The notes under the pieces are model-generated. The model had not been told where the DNA came from. It made no database searches and worked only from the letters and a program-made list of their open reading frames with translations. Source: Prosthecobacter sp. (GTDB lineage Bacteria > Verrucomicrobiota > Verrucomicrobiia > Verrucomicrobiales > Verrucomicrobiaceae). From it: a DNA stretch of 14,796 bases. This document shows, in pieces, positions 14,051 through 14,796 of the stretch (positions within the stretch are counted from its first letter, which is position 1; every line of letters begins with the position of its first letter). The translations under genes and the position numbers were made by a program. The stretch spans positions 1 through 14,796 of the forward strand of contig JAOZVT010000272.1 of assembly GCA_025869455.1 (NCBI GenBank), read 5' to 3'.

Positions 14051-14796
14051 AGCTGGGTCACCTCCACGTTATCTTCGTCGGCTCCCAGAGGACGCCCCTC
14101 CGCCCTAAATGTAGCCCGCCCATCTGGCAGGTTTGTTGGAGGAGGAAATTCCCATTCCCAACGTTTAAAGGCCTCGGCAGAAATCAGTTTTTCACGAAAA
14201 TCAATGCCGTGACCAAGGCTAGATGCCTCACCATCAATGATAATGCCGTCCTCACGAACCTCAAAGCGAGTGATGCGGATGTTTTCATCGGGCAGTAGTT
14301 GCACCAATTGATGCATTGTTTCCACAGGATAAAGTTCAGGCGTGATGGCGTAACGCATGTCCTCCCAGGCAGCCTGTGCATCACGAATGGTCATCAACTC
14401 AGGTTCTAGCGCATCCAAACGCGACTGCTCCTTAGCTAACGAATGTTCACGCAGAGCAACACGTGCAGCAAACGCCCCCAAGGCGGCTAGCAATACAAAG
14501 GTAAATGCCAGTGCCCCCATGATAACCATGCGGCGTTGCTGCCGCTCTTGCCGCAACTGCACCACAGGAGCAGGGATAAGCCTAGACGAGTGGTCTGGAT
14601 GACTAGGTATCTGCTCACGACGTAAGCTTACAGGCAGATCAACCGCTTGGGTAAAGCTGTCTGTGATGAGATCTTCTAAGGGCACGACATCCTCCGTTAT
14701 TTCCTCACCTGTCGGCAAGGGCATGCGTGCCGAGCTAACAACCGCCAGCGTTTCCACATTAGGCGTTAGGCCACCCAATTCCAATGAGGCCAAAAT
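14047..14796 (-). CDS. GspL/PilN-like inner-membrane protein, C-terminal part (5' end outside window)
   Basis: The frame is open to the last base of the window, so the N-terminus lies beyond 14796; 249 residues are visible. About 90 residues of acidic then basic cytoplasmic sequence lead to one transmembrane helix (visible residues about 91-115, MVIMGALAFTFVLLAALGAFAARVAL). A coiled-coil-like segment and a periplasmic domain with MHQLVQLLPDENIRITRFEVREDGIIIDGEA follow, the pattern typical of PilN and the GspL periplasmic domain. A PilM-like actin fold could lie upstream, as in GspL, but cannot be seen. It overlaps the GspM-like gene by ATGA. The TTG at 14793 is an internal Leu codon, not evidence for a start. 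Confidence 0.75.
   Translation of the reverse strand: MLASLELGGLTPNVETLAVVSSARMPLPTGEEITEDVVPLEDLITDSFTQAVDLPVSLRREQIPSHPDHSSRLIPAPVVQLRQERQQRRMVIMGALAFTFVLLAALGAFAARVALREHSLAKEQSRLDALEPELMTIRDAQAAWEDMRYAITPELYPVETMHQLVQLLPDENIRITRFEVREDGIIIDGEASSLGHGIDFREKLISAEAFKRWEWEFPPPTNLPDGRATFRAEGRPLGADEDNVEVTQL

Overview
The window looks like chromosomal DNA of a Verrucomicrobia-type (PVC group) bacterium. The assignment is an inference. It rests on a conserved translation/transcription block whose RpoB reads GRSQLSQF at the rifampicin pocket (E. coli has GSSQLSQF; I recall the R form from Chlamydia), on Gram-negative envelope genes (secretin, lipoprotein), and on the near absence of Shine-Dalgarno sites. 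No mobile element, CRISPR array or prophage is visible.

Region 1 (1-6432, all minus strand) reads, in transcription order: tRNA-Thr(GGU), tuf, tRNA-Trp(CCA), secE, nusG, rplK, rplA, rplJ, rplL, rpoB (the 3' part is outside the window). This is the classical tufB-secE-nusG-L11-L1-L10-L12-beta arrangement. It couples EF-Tu, the Sec translocon, an elongation factor, the ribosomal stalk and RNA polymerase. Hairpins sit between tuf and tRNA-Trp, between nusG and rplK (possible L1 target), between rplJ and rplL, and between rplL and rpoB (two overlapping, mutually exclusive stems). The rpoB reading frame is broken by one missing base in a G5/C5 run at 1072-1076. Restoring one C gives an uninterrupted RpoB to the window edge, so a sequencing or assembly error is the best explanation.

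Region 2 (6433-10243) is a mixed set of small operons. On the plus strand are a 70-residue unknown protein and a six-or-so-helix VC0807-like membrane protein. On the minus strand are a LysM plus cysteine-peptidase-like cell-wall protein tightly coupled to a GNAT acetyltransferase, then a BamE/SmpA-like lipoprotein with a Gly/Tyr/Trp-rich tail. A plus-strand omega-amidase (YafV-type nitrilase superfamily) ends 4 bp from the convergent secretin gene.

Region 3 (10248-14796, minus strand) is the distal part of a type II secretion / type IV pilus-like operon. In transcription order it holds a GspL/PilN-like protein (5' end outside the window), a GspM/PilO-like protein, a GspC/PilP-like periplasmic protein with a proline-rich tail, and a GspD/PilQ-type secretin with a long Ser/Asn/Gly insertion. 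ATGA stop-start overlaps tie the first three together. Together they look like the inner-membrane assembly platform plus the outer-membrane channel.

I see no clearly novel system. The most useful observations are the rpoB frame break, the rplL-rpoB alternative hairpins, the SD-poor starts, the SecE insertion, and the unresolved N-terminus of the LysM protein.
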